Below, one piece after another: positions 17,042-25,526 of a stretch of 64,000 bases of DNA (its first letter is position 1; the number at the start of each line of letters is the position of its first letter). The DNA comes from Qipengyuania sp. ABI-127-1. Lineage in GTDB: Bacteria > Pseudomonadota > Alphaproteobacteria > Sphingomonadales > Sphingomonadaceae. A program made the position numbers and the translations under genes. The notes beneath the pieces were generated by a model. That model did no database searches. It was not told the origin of the DNA and worked only from the letters and a program-made list of their open reading frames with translations. Location of the stretch: contig JALJCR010000002.1 in the NCBI GenBank assembly GCA_022953095.1, positions 496,001 to 560,000 on the forward strand, read 5' to 3'.

Positions 17042-18985
17042 ATGAACGACACCGCGCCAGCGCAAACCCCGGTCCCAGAAGGCGCGCCTTCCAAGAGTGG
17101 TCACGGCCATGGACATGGTGCGTCGAAAGGCGCGCTGGCGATCGGAGCGATCGGTATCGTGTTCGGCGATATCGGGACGAGCCCGCTTTACGCTTTTCGC
17201 GAAACCTTTTCCGGCGCGGCGAATATCGCGATCGACCGGATGCACGTGCTTGGCGTGGTCAGCCTGATCTTCTGGTCGATGCTGATTGTGGTGGCGATCC
17301 AGTATGTCACCATTCTGATGCGTGCGGACAATAAGGGGCAGGGCGGCAGCCTGGCCCTGGTCGCGCTGCTCAGCCGCCATATCGGCAAGTCCCGCTGGGG
17401 CTGGCTGGTCGTGCTTCTGGGCGTGTTCGCGACCTCGCTGTTTTATGGCGACAGTATGATTACGCCCGCGATTTCGGTGCTCTCGGCGGTCGAAGGGCTT
17501 ACCGTGGTCGATGAAGGTCTGACTTCCTACGTCATCCCCATTGCACTCGTCCTGCTCGTATGCCTGTTCCTTCTGCAACGGCGGGGCACCGCGAAAGTCG
17601 GAGCTCTGTTCGCGCCGGTAATGATCGTCTGGTTCCTTACGCTCGGCGGTCTCGGGCTCAATCAGATCGTTCAGAACCCCGACATTCTGTGGGCGCTCAA
17701 CCCCTACTACGCGGTCATGTTTTTCGTAACCGACGGCTTCATCGCCTTTCTCGCGATGGGCGCGGTTGTCCTGGCGGTGACGGGGTCTGAAGCCCTCTAT
17801 TCGGATATGGGGCATTTCGGCCGCGGGCCGATGCGTTTGTCATGGTTTGGCTTCGTCATGCCGTGCCTGCTGCTGAACTATTTCGGGCAGGGCGCGATGA
17901 TCGCGGGCCTTCCGCCGGAGCAGGCAGCAGCAGTCGTCAAAAACCCGTTCTTCCTCCTGGCCAGCGAGGAGTTCCGCCTGCCGCTGGTGATCCTCGCCAC
18001 GGTCGCAACTTTCATCGCCAGCCAGGCGGTCATCTCGGGTGCCTTCAGCATCACCCATCAGGCGATGCAGTTGGGCTTCATGCCGCGCCTGTCGATTCGC
18101 CACACCAGCGAGACCGAGGCCGGGCAAATCTACATCCCGGTGGTGAATTGGGCTTTGATGGTGGCGGTTGTCATCCTGGTGCTCACTTTCCAGACCTCAT
18201 CCAGTCTTGCGAGCGCTTACGGCATCGCTGTAACGGGTGCGGTCACCATCGACACGCTGCTGATGGGCGTTCTGTTCGTGGGCGTGTGGAAATGGAAGTG
18301 GTGGTACGCGGCGCCGGTCGTGATCTTTTTCCTGATTATCGATGGCGCGTATTTCGCGGCGAACCTGTTCAAGGTCCCCGATGGCGGCTGGTTCCCGCTG
18401 GTCGTCGGCCTTGTCGCCTTCACCTTGCTCACCACCTGGGCGCGCGGGCGCAAGCTGATGCGCGACCGCATGAGCGAGACTGCGCTGCCGATCGAAATCT
18501 TTGCCAAAAGCGCCAAGAATTCCGCCACTCGCGTGCCGGGCACCGCCATCTTCATGGCCAGCCAGACGGCCGGCGTGCCATCCGCGCTGCTGCACAATAT
18601 CAAGCACAACAAGGTGCTGCATGAACGCGTGGTGATCCTGACCGTGCTGATCGCCGATGCACCCTATGTCGATCCCGAGGAACGCTGCGAATATCACGAT
18701 CTCGGCGACGGCTTCTATCGCGCGATCCTGCACTATGGCTTCATGGAAGAAACCGACGTGCCGCAGGGGCTCAAGAAGATGCAGCGGTGTGGCGGTGAAT
18801 TCGACATGATGCACACCAGCTTCTTCCTCAGCCGCCAGACGTTGCTCGCCAGCGACAAGCCCGGAATGCCGATCTGGCGTGAGAAAATCTTCGCCTGGAT
18901 GCTGCGCAATGCCGCCACCGCAATGGATTTCTTCCGCCTGCCGACCAACCGCGTGGTCGAGCTGGGGAGCCAGGTGGAGATTTAG
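17042..18985 (+). CDS. kup: Kup-family potassium uptake protein
   Basis: Kup imports K+ with protons as a low-pH/osmotic potassium uptake route in the inner membrane. The 647-aa protein has 12 predicted helices and the family opening [18 protein letters not shown] (about residues 39-56), with Asp and Glu positions used for K+/H+, followed by a cytosolic C-terminal domain. A His-Gly run (GHGHGHG) precedes the first helix. It is a free-standing gene, 106 bases after the ccm operon, with no regulatory domain partner nearby. Confidence 0.95.
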   Translation: MNDTAPAQTPVPEGAPSKSGHGHGHGASKGALAIGAIGIVFGDIGTSPLYAFRETFSGAANIAIDRMHVLGVVSLIFWSMLIVVAIQYVTILMRADNKGQGGSLALVALLSRHIGKSRWGWLVVLLGVFATSLFYGDSMITPAISVLSAVEGLTVVDEGLTSYVIPIALVLLVCLFLLQRRGTAKVGALFAPVMIVWFLTLGGLGLNQIVQNPDILWALNPYYAVMFFVTDGFIAFLAMGAVVLAVTGSEALYSDMGHFGRGPMRLSWFGFVMPCLLLNYFGQGAMIAGLPPEQAAAVVKNPFFLLASEEFRLPLVILATVATFIASQAVISGAFSITHQAMQLGFMPRLSIRHTSETEAGQIYIPVVNWALMVAVVILVLTFQTSSSLASAYGIAVTGAVTIDTLLMGVLFVGVWKWKWWYAAPVVIFFLIIDGAYFAANLFKVPDGGWFPLVVGLVAFTLLTTWARGRKLMRDRMSETALPIEIFAKSAKNSATRVPGTAIFMASQTAGVPSALLHNIKHNKVLHERVVILTVLIADAPYVDPEERCEYHDLGDGFYRAILHYGFMEETDVPQGLKKMQRCGGEFDMMHTSFFLSRQTLLASDKPGMPIWREKIFAWMLRNAATAMDFFRLPTNRVVELGSQVEI

Positions 18986-19030
18986 GCGGGGCTAACCCAA
19001 TGTTTAGCGATCGGGGTGTAGTTGTTCCCC

Positions 19031-19456
19031 ATGATCGGGTTGGCAGAGCGCTGGTGCTTCGTTGCAATTTGGGCGCTGACGCTTCCGCTTGTCGGCTATA
19101 GCTTCTTCGTGGTCCTTACACTGGGCGTTGCAGGTCTGGGACTTCTGATCGGCCTGAAAAACCTGATCGTAGCGATCTATATCATGGGCTTCGTGCCGAC
19201 AGTTCTCACAGGCATTGTCTATGAATTTTTCCTGCGCCGCCATTCCGTCGTGGTGGCGACCATCGGTGTGTGCATTGTCGGATTTGCTTCGGCGTGGGCC
19301 TGGTGGTTTCTCGTTCAGACGAAACCTCTGCGCATGGGATATGGCATGTTTGCGATGTTCGCGGCGACGGCTCTGTCCGTCGCCCTGATGCCTGTCATCG
19401 GGCGCGCGTGGGAAGAGCGCAAGTGCAAGAATTCGGCCGCGAAAGAGCCCTCCTAG
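19031..19456 (+). CDS. Hypothetical four-helix membrane protein
   Basis: I do not recognise the family. The 141-aa protein has about four hydrophobic segments (approximately residues 8-32, 34-55, 68-88 and 95-115) and a short charged C-terminus (EERKCKNSAAKEPS). An upstream TTG (19022) could add three residues. It lies 45 bases after kup on the same strand and its last four bases overlap the end of convergent yciB. Membrane location is inferred; no function is proposed. Confidence 0.6.
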   Translation: MIGLAERWCFVAIWALTLPLVGYSFFVVLTLGVAGLGLLIGLKNLIVAIYIMGFVPTVLTGIVYEFFLRRHSVVVATIGVCIVGFASAWAWWFLVQTKPLRMGYGMFAMFAATALSVALMPVIGRAWEERKCKNSAAKEPS

Positions 19457-20103
19457 GCCGTGGGCGGTTCGTCCTTTATCACTTCGTCCTTTTCCGCCAG
19501 CGCGAGGCCATGCTTCAGCAGCATCGGGATCTGGGTGAAAGTGAACAGGAACGAGAGCGGCATGAACACCCACAGCTTGGCCCAGAGCCAGCTTTCGAAG
19601 CTCAACTGCATACGCAGGACTTCGTTGAGGCCCGCCATGAAGAAGAAGAACACCCCCCAATTGCGCGACAGCTTAAGCCAGCCTTCGCGGTTCAATCCTT
19701 CGAAGGCGGCCTCTAGCAGGATTTGCAGCAGCGCCTTTCCGCGCAGCCAGCCGCCGATCAGCAGTACGCCGAACAGAAGGTAGATCGCGGTCGGCTTGAT
19801 CTGGATGAATTTTTCGTCCTGCAACCAGATGGTCAGCCCGCCGAAGCCCACGATCAGCGCGGTCGACAGGATCAGCATCGGGCTGACATGGCCGAATTTG
19901 AACTTGCTGAAAACCAGCGCCGCCACCGCCGCGATCATGAAGGCGATGGTGCCGTAGATCACCGCGGCGATCTCCCCGAAGGTCGAAGTCTCCGGCGGCT
20001 GGTAGAACTTGTACACGCCGAGGAAGACCAGCAGCGGGCCATAATCGACGAGGATGTTGAGCCAGCCCGATTTCGGTTTGGGATTGGTTTTAGCTTCGGT
20101 CAT
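19453..20103 (-). CDS. YciB/septation protein A family membrane protein
   Basis: YciB (IspA/IspZ) proteins are five-helix inner-membrane proteins that interact with division and elongation factors. The protein has the family pattern LLVFLGVYKFYQPPETSTFG, FKFGHVSPMLILSTALIVGF with IQIKPTAIYLLFGVLLIG, and LSRNWGVFFFFMAGLNEVLR with FTFTQIPMLLKHGLAL. I chose ATG 20103 (216 aa): longer starts at 20121 or 20214 run into the palindromic repeat between this gene and ftsY and have no family similarity. It is the last gene of the dapF-mtaB-ftsY-yciB minus-strand run. Confidence 0.88.
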   Translation of the reverse strand: MTEAKTNPKPKSGWLNILVDYGPLLVFLGVYKFYQPPETSTFGEIAAVIYGTIAFMIAAVAALVFSKFKFGHVSPMLILSTALIVGFGGLTIWLQDEKFIQIKPTAIYLLFGVLLIGGWLRGKALLQILLEAAFEGLNREGWLKLSRNWGVFFFFMAGLNEVLRMQLSFESWLWAKLWVFMPLSFLFTFTQIPMLLKHGLALAEKDEVIKDEPPTA

Positions 20104-20116
20104 TTCTTCCCAATCA

Positions 20117-20218
20117 GTCATTGCGAGGAGCCGCAGGCGACGCGGCAATCCATGGTGCATCGGAGGCCGCACGTTCCCGGATGATGGATTGCCGCGCGGC
20201 TGCGTCGCTTGCAATGAC
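20117..20218. repeat. Long imperfect palindrome of the GTCATTGCGAG/CAATGAC dispersed type
   Basis: Two arms of about 36 bases, starting GTCATTGCGAGGAGCCGCAG and ending GCGTCGCTTGCAATGAC, are near-perfect inverted copies (both contain CGCGGCAATCCAT or its complement), separated by about 30 bases. This matches the extragenic palindromes common in sphingomonad and other alphaproteobacterial genomes. It fills the yciB-ftsY gap; the transcript would fold into a long hairpin. Confidence 0.85.
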
Positions 20219-20232
20219 GGTGAAAGGACCCA

Positions 20233-21159
20233 TCATGCCACTCCCGCAATCACGCGCGCCACCAGGTCCGGATCGAAGGGGCGCAGATCGTCGATCTTCT
20301 CTCCCACGCCGATGGCATGGATCGGCAGGCCATATTGCTCGGCCGCCTGCACCAATACGCCGCCGCGCGCCGTACCGTCGAGCTTGGTCATAACGATGCC
20401 GCTGACGCCTGCGACCTCCTTGAATACATCGATCTGGCTCAAGGCGTTCTGGCCATTGGTGGCATCGAGCACCAGCACCACATCATGCGGGGCCTCGGGA
20501 TTGAGACGGCCGAGGACTTTCCTGATCTTGGCCAGTTCGTCCATCAGCTCGCGCTTGTTCTGAAGCCGCCCCGCAGTGTCGACGATGAGCACGTCGGTAC
20601 CGATCTCTGTCGCCTGCTTGACCGCATCGAAAACAATACTGGCCGGATCGCCGCCTTCCGGCCCGCGCACGATCGGCACACCGACGCGGTCGGCCCAGGT
20701 CTGTAGCTGGCCGATGGCTGCGGCGCGGAAAGTGTCTCCCGCCGCCAGCATCACCGCATAGTCGTCTTCCTGGAACAAGTGGGCGAGCTTGGCGATCGTG
20801 GTGGTCTTGCCGCTGCCATTGACGCCGATCACCAGCAGCACTTGCGGGCGCGGGAACGCGGTGATTTCGAGCGGCTTGGCGACGGGGCGCAATATCGCGG
20901 CGATTTCCTCGGCAACGGCTTCCTTGAGTTCCGTCTCGCTGATTTCCAGACCGAAGCGCTTATCGCGCAGCCTTTCGCGGATACGCGCGGCAGCCGAAGG
21001 GCCAAGGTCCGACAGGATCAGCGCGTCCTCGACCTCGTCGAGCGTCGCATCGTCGAGCTTGGCCGTGCCGACGACCTCGGTGAGATTGCTCGTCAGCTTT
21101 TCGGAGGTCTTGCGAAACCCTCCGAACAGCCGGTCGGTCCAGCTTTGCTTGTCACTCAT
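20233..21159 (-). CDS. ftsY: Signal recognition particle receptor FtsY
   Basis: FtsY is the SRP receptor GTPase that docks ribosome-nascent chains at the membrane. The 308-aa protein is the compact NG form without a long acidic A domain. The N domain is about residues 1-95; the G domain shows GVNGSGKTTTIAKLA (P-loop), DTFRAAAIGQLQ, DTAGRLQNK and TKLDGTARGG. Its ATG overlaps the mtaB stop (ATGA). Downstream is the palindromic repeat and yciB. Confidence 0.96.
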   Translation of the reverse strand: MSDKQSWTDRLFGGFRKTSEKLTSNLTEVVGTAKLDDATLDEVEDALILSDLGPSAAARIRERLRDKRFGLEISETELKEAVAEEIAAILRPVAKPLEITAFPRPQVLLVIGVNGSGKTTTIAKLAHLFQEDDYAVMLAAGDTFRAAAIGQLQTWADRVGVPIVRGPEGGDPASIVFDAVKQATEIGTDVLIVDTAGRLQNKRELMDELAKIRKVLGRLNPEAPHDVVLVLDATNGQNALSQIDVFKEVAGVSGIVMTKLDGTARGGVLVQAAEQYGLPIHAIGVGEKIDDLRPFDPDLVARVIAGVA

Positions 21160-22331
21160 TGCAGAAGGCCATTCTCGAATGTGGTCGGCGTCACGGTGAC
21201 AAGGTCACCGGCGGGAGTGCCCTCGGGCACGGAAACACGAGCAAAATGCGGCGTGTAGCCGGTCCCGTCGCGTTCGGCGAGGACCGCGTGCGGCTTATCG
21301 ACGAGCGACGCCAGCCACTGATCGCGCATCGCGGTCACCGCCGCGCGCAGCTCGGCGGCCCGGCGCTTGACCTCGCCACGCTCGACCTGCGGCATGCGCG
21401 CGGCGGGCGTGCCTGGGCGGGGCGAATAGGGGAAGATGTGTCCGTGGACGATTTCCAACTCGTCGATGATCGAGAGGTTTGCCGCGTGATGCGCGCCGGT
21501 TTCGGTCGGGAAGCCCGCAATCAGGTCCGCTCCCACTGCCAGATCGGGGCGAAGCTCCCTCAAGCGGGTAATCAGATCCACCGCATCGCCACGAAGGTGT
21601 CGGCGTTTCATCCGTTTCAGGATCAGGTCGTGCCCGTGCTGCAGCGAAAGGTGGAGGTGCGGCATCAGGCGCTGTTCGTGCGCGAAAAGTTCGAACAGCA
21701 GCGGATCGATCTCGATCCCGTCGAGCGAAGACATCCGCAACCGTTCAAGTTGCGGGAAGGTGTCGAGCACTGCGTGAGCCAGCTTCCCCAGCGCAGGTGT
21801 GCCCGGCAGATCGTGCCCCCATGATGTCACATCGACGCCGGTCAGAACCACTTCGCGCGCGCCAAAGTCGAGATGGCGTTCCACCTCGGCAAGTACCTGC
21901 GCGATCGATAGCGAGCGGCTCGGCCCGCGCCCCTGAGGGATGACGCAGAATGTACAGGCATGATCGCAGCCATTCTGCACCGCGATGAAGGCGCGGGTGC
22001 GGTCCTGCGGGGCAGGGGGCGCTTCCGAAGGGACGTTCCAGGCGCGCGGATCGAGCTTGGCCGTGTTGGCGACGAGGCCGTCGACTTCCGGCATGGCGGC
22101 GATTTGGCCGCGTTCGATTTCGGCGGCACAGCCAGTGACAAGCAATCGCGCATCGGGATTCGCGCGCCGGGCGCGCCGGATCGCCTGGCGAGTCTGGCGC
22201 ACGGCTTCACTGGTAACCGCACAGCTATTGACGACCACGAGATCGCGTTCCGCCGAAACCATTGCGCGGATCTGCTCGCTTTCGGAGATGTTCAACCGAC
22301 AGCCGAGCGAAATGACCTGCGCCTCGTTCAC
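21156..22331 (-). CDS. mtaB: tRNA t6A37 methylthiotransferase MtaB-type radical SAM enzyme
   Basis: MtaB converts t6A to ms2t6A at tRNA position 37. The 391-aa protein has three N-terminal cluster Cys (SLGCRLNIS, VVNSCAVTSE, LVTGCAAEIERG), the radical SAM CxxxCxxC (CDHACTFCVIPQGRG) in mid-protein, and a short C-terminal TRAM-like region. I chose GTG 22331, whose GTGA overlaps the dapF stop; an ATG five codons upstream (22346) is the alternative. Family assignment against MiaB rests on the LGCRLN form of the first motif and overall length. Confidence 0.92.
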   Translation of the reverse strand: MNEAQVISLGCRLNISESEQIRAMVSAERDLVVVNSCAVTSEAVRQTRQAIRRARRANPDARLLVTGCAAEIERGQIAAMPEVDGLVANTAKLDPRAWNVPSEAPPAPQDRTRAFIAVQNGCDHACTFCVIPQGRGPSRSLSIAQVLAEVERHLDFGAREVVLTGVDVTSWGHDLPGTPALGKLAHAVLDTFPQLERLRMSSLDGIEIDPLLFELFAHEQRLMPHLHLSLQHGHDLILKRMKRRHLRGDAVDLITRLRELRPDLAVGADLIAGFPTETGAHHAANLSIIDELEIVHGHIFPYSPRPGTPAARMPQVERGEVKRRAAELRAAVTAMRDQWLASLVDKPHAVLAERDGTGYTPHFARVSVPEGTPAGDLVTVTPTTFENGLLQ

Positions 22332-23137
22332 GCGAAATCGTCCCATTCGAAACTGCCGCGATAACTTTCGCTGGCCGGCCCGGTCATGCGGATGCGCTCG
22401 CTATCATCCCATTCAATGATCAGATCGCCGCCGGGCAGGGTCACCGTCACCTCGCGCTCGACCAGGCCCCGGCGCATGGCGTGGACTGCGGTTGCGCAGG
22501 CGCCGGTTCCGCATGCGCGTGTGAGACCGGCACCGCGTTCCCATACCCGCAGGCGGATATGGCTGCGGTTCTCGATAGTGGCGACATTGACGTTGATGCG
22601 CTGCGGGAACAGCGGATCGGTTTCGATCTGCGGTCCGATCACGTCGAGCGGAACGGCATCGGTGTTTTCGACAAAGAAGATCACATGCGGATTGCCGACA
22701 TTGACCGCGCCGGGCCGGTCCAGGCCTTCCCAGCCGACAGGCATGACCGCTGTGTCCATGCCATAGGCGAGGGGGATCGCTTCCCAGTCGAAGCGCGGTT
22801 TGCCCATATCCACGCTTGCGCCCCCATTTGTCGGTTCGACATGGATTGTTCCGCCGGACGTTTCTACGCTCGCAGCAGATCCGTGGAGCAGTGCGGCGGC
22901 ACGGCTGGCATTGCCGCATGCCTCCACTTCGCCGCCATCGTGGTTGAATATCCGCATCCGGAAATCGGCCGCATCGCTGGGCTCGAGCAGGATCAGTTGG
23001 TCGCAGCCGATTCCGGTGCGCCGGTCGGCGAGGGCGCGCGCTAGCGCTGTATCGATAGCGGGAACAGGGTGCACCCGGGCATCGAGCACGACGAAGTCGT
23101 TGCCCAGTCCGTGCATTTTTGTGAAATCGACGCGCAT
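22328..23137 (-). CDS. dapF: Diaminopimelate epimerase
   Basis: DapF interconverts LL- and meso-diaminopimelate for lysine and peptidoglycan synthesis. The 269-aa protein has both catalytic cysteines in their usual contexts, EACGNASRAAALL and RACGTGACATAVHA, and the N-terminal MRVDFTKMHGLGNDFVVLDA. I chose ATG 23137, directly before the family's first conserved residues; an upstream ATG would add seven residues. It is the first gene of the dapF-mtaB-ftsY run. Confidence 0.96.
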   Translation of the reverse strand: MRVDFTKMHGLGNDFVVLDARVHPVPAIDTALARALADRRTGIGCDQLILLEPSDAADFRMRIFNHDGGEVEACGNASRAAALLHGSAASVETSGGTIHVEPTNGGASVDMGKPRFDWEAIPLAYGMDTAVMPVGWEGLDRPGAVNVGNPHVIFFVENTDAVPLDVIGPQIETDPLFPQRINVNVATIENRSHIRLRVWERGAGLTRACGTGACATAVHAMRRGLVEREVTVTLPGGDLIIEWDDSERIRMTGPASESYRGSFEWDDFA

Positions 23138-23185
23138 TGCGCCGCTGCATTTATGCACTTGGCGCCACAGCGTCCAGTGTATGCG

Positions 23186-24856
23186 TCAGCCCGCGAGCTT
23201 GCCGCCCCCGCTTCGCGCTTCGCGAGAGGTGAAATCGACCTTCGTGACGTTGTCGTGTCCGTCCTTGGCCAGAAGGTTCTTGGCCCGCAGCCTTTCGATG
23301 ACCTGTTCGGACGGCTCGGGGCGTCCATAGTGATAGCCCTGGCCCTTCATCTTGCCCATGCGCTTGAGCGCCTCGAGAACCACCTCGTCCTCGATTCCCT
23401 CGGCGGTAACAGGCAGTTTGAGCCCGTCGCTCATGGTCAAAATGGCATCGATCAGCTTGGCGCCGTGCTCTTGGTCCTTGAGTTCGGAAATGAAGGCGCG
23501 GTCGATCTTGAGACGGTCGAATGGCAGGCTGCGCAATTGCGCCAAACTCGAATAGCCGGTGCCGAAATCGTCCAGGCTCACGCCTACACCCTGATTGCGA
23601 AGGCTGCTGATCATCGAACGGACCATGCCGACATTCTCGTGCAGACAGCTTTCGGTAATCTCGATATCCAGCCGGTTGGGCGGGAAATTGTGGGCGACAA
23701 GCAGCTTGAGCAGCTTCTGTGCGAACCAGGGATCGCGCATCTGCACGGGAGAGATGTTGACCGAGAGCGTCAGCTTGGGATCCCACGACAGGGCATCTTC
23801 GAAAGCCCGTGCGATGAGCGCTTCGCTCATGTCGCCGATGACGCCGATCTCTTCGGCGATCGGGATGAAGATGTCGGGGCCGACCACGCCCATTTCGGGC
23901 GATTCCCAACGCGCCAGCATCTCGAACCCGACCAGTTCGCCGGTCTCCAGATCGATCTGCTGTTCGTAATAGGGGCGGAATTCGCCATTCGCGATTCCCC
24001 GGCGAATGCCCGCCTCGAGCTCATTGCGGAAGCGTAGCTCGTTTTCCATCGACGGTTCGAACCAGTAGAAGCGGTTCTTGCCCTGCTTCTTGGCATGATA
24101 CATGGCGATGTCGGCCTTGTGCATCAGATCCTGCGCCGATGAAGTGCCTTCGCGCACGTTATCGAGCTGCATACTGGACGCCAGTCCAAGCGACATCGTT
24201 ACGTCGATCGTCGCTTCTCCGCTTTCGACCGGGCGCGCGACATGCTGGATCATCCGCGTGGCGAGTTGGTCGATGCGGTTGGGTACTTGCGGATGATAAG
24301 GGACAACGCACACGAATTCGTCGCCGCCCAATCGTGCCAGGACACCGCCTTCCGGGAGTATCCGCTGGATCCGTGCAGCCGTGTTTCGCAGAACTTCGTC
24401 ACCGGCCTGGTGGCCATGAAGGTCATTAACCTGCTTGAAGTTGTCGAGATCGATAGCGATCGCGGCGAGCGCCCGTTCGCGGCGTTCCAGACCGACGAGT
24501 AGATCGGCCAATACCGCAGTGAAGCTGCGCCGGTTGTGGCAGCCGGTCAAATGGTCGATCTCGGCAAGGCGCCGCGCTTCCTCTTCGGATACGCGGCGGG
24601 TTCGCAGTTCTTCGGTCAGCGCCTTGTAGCGATGCCAGCCCAGCAAAATCAGCGCGATGTTCAGCAAAAGAGCATTGCTTAGTGCCACATCGAGCGAAGC
24701 GGCCTGACCGTTCCATGCTTTGACGAGGTTTGGCACGACTATCCCTGCCGTGCCCACGAAGAGGATTATGGCCGCGAACGCGATTCCCAGCGTGACGAGG
24801 TCGTGGTCTTGACGAGCGGTGGCTTTGCCCGTTCCGGCGGGTCCATTACTGGCCAT
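23186..24856 (-). CDS. Membrane-anchored GGDEF-EAL cyclic-di-GMP protein
   Basis: The protein combines a diguanylate cyclase and a c-di-GMP phosphodiesterase domain. Two membrane helices span about residues 20-42 and 56-75. The GGDEF motif is intact at residues 177-181, but the product-inhibition I-site RxxD before it is not present. The EAL domain reads GFEMLARWE at its signature and LDDFGTGYSSL at loop 6, with the later VTAEGIED, so phosphodiesterase activity is plausible. The ATG at 24856 has a strong gggagga site; the frame extends 42 codons further upstream. Length 556 aa. No sensor domain other than the membrane region is visible. Confidence 0.92.
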   Translation of the reverse strand: MASNGPAGTGKATARQDHDLVTLGIAFAAIILFVGTAGIVVPNLVKAWNGQAASLDVALSNALLLNIALILLGWHRYKALTEELRTRRVSEEEARRLAEIDHLTGCHNRRSFTAVLADLLVGLERRERALAAIAIDLDNFKQVNDLHGHQAGDEVLRNTAARIQRILPEGGVLARLGGDEFVCVVPYHPQVPNRIDQLATRMIQHVARPVESGEATIDVTMSLGLASSMQLDNVREGTSSAQDLMHKADIAMYHAKKQGKNRFYWFEPSMENELRFRNELEAGIRRGIANGEFRPYYEQQIDLETGELVGFEMLARWESPEMGVVGPDIFIPIAEEIGVIGDMSEALIARAFEDALSWDPKLTLSVNISPVQMRDPWFAQKLLKLLVAHNFPPNRLDIEITESCLHENVGMVRSMISSLRNQGVGVSLDDFGTGYSSLAQLRSLPFDRLKIDRAFISELKDQEHGAKLIDAILTMSDGLKLPVTAEGIEDEVVLEALKRMGKMKGQGYHYGRPEPSEQVIERLRAKNLLAKDGHDNVTKVDFTSREARSGGGKLAG

Positions 24857-25043
24857 ATTTGCGTTCCTCCCGACCAAACCGCCCCGTGGGACTATGTCAC
24901 GCCGAAAGCGATAGGCCTTATCGCCTAAAAAGCCGTTAATCGGGTGTTTTTCGCGGGGGGGCCGGTTACGAGGTCTGGCCATCGCGCGCAGGGCGCGTTA
25001 CCCGCGCCGTTACCGAACCGAAACTGAAGGAGCAGCTTTCCCG

Positions 25044-25451
25044 ATGCGCTATTGGCTGATGAAATCCGAACCCTTCAAATATAGCTGGGACGATCTCGTC
25101 GCCGAAGAGGAGGGGACTTGGGACGGAGTGCGCAATCATCGCGCCAAGAACAACCTCGCCGCGATGGAAGTGGGCGATCAGGCATTCTTCTACCATTCGC
25201 GGGAAGGCCTCGAGATTGTCGGCATCTGCGAAGTTAGTGTCGCGGGGATTACCGATCCGACCGATCCGGAAGGCAAGTGGGCGGCGGTCAAGGTCAAACC
25301 CAAGACCAAACTGCCGCACGCGGTCACCCTCAAGCAGATCAAGGCCGAACCCAAGCTCGCGGATTGCGAACTGGTCAAGCTGTCGCGCCTCTCGGTCGCC
25401 GAAATCAAGCCCGACGAATGGTCGGTGATCTGCGCCATGGCGGGGATCTGA
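25044..25451 (+). CDS. EVE domain-containing protein
   Basis: EVE domains are PUA-like folds thought to bind modified bases in DNA or RNA. The 135-aa protein is a single EVE domain: RYWLMKSEPFKYSWDDL at the start, TWDGVRNHRAKNNLAAM, GDQAFFYHSR and the terminal LSVAEIKPDEWSVICAM. An aaggag site lies upstream of the ATG. It stands alone, divergent from the GGDEF-EAL gene and convergent with the ThDP enzyme, so context gives no partner. Confidence 0.93.
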   Translation: MRYWLMKSEPFKYSWDDLVAEEEGTWDGVRNHRAKNNLAAMEVGDQAFFYHSREGLEIVGICEVSVAGITDPTDPEGKWAAVKVKPKTKLPHAVTLKQIKAEPKLADCELVKLSRLSVAEIKPDEWSVICAMAGI

Positions 25452-25526
25452 CAGAGCCAGCCTAAAGAAGGAGGCGGGCGCGTGAGAAAGCGAAGCTCCC
25501 TTAGCGACGAGGTTCCGCCGCTTGAC

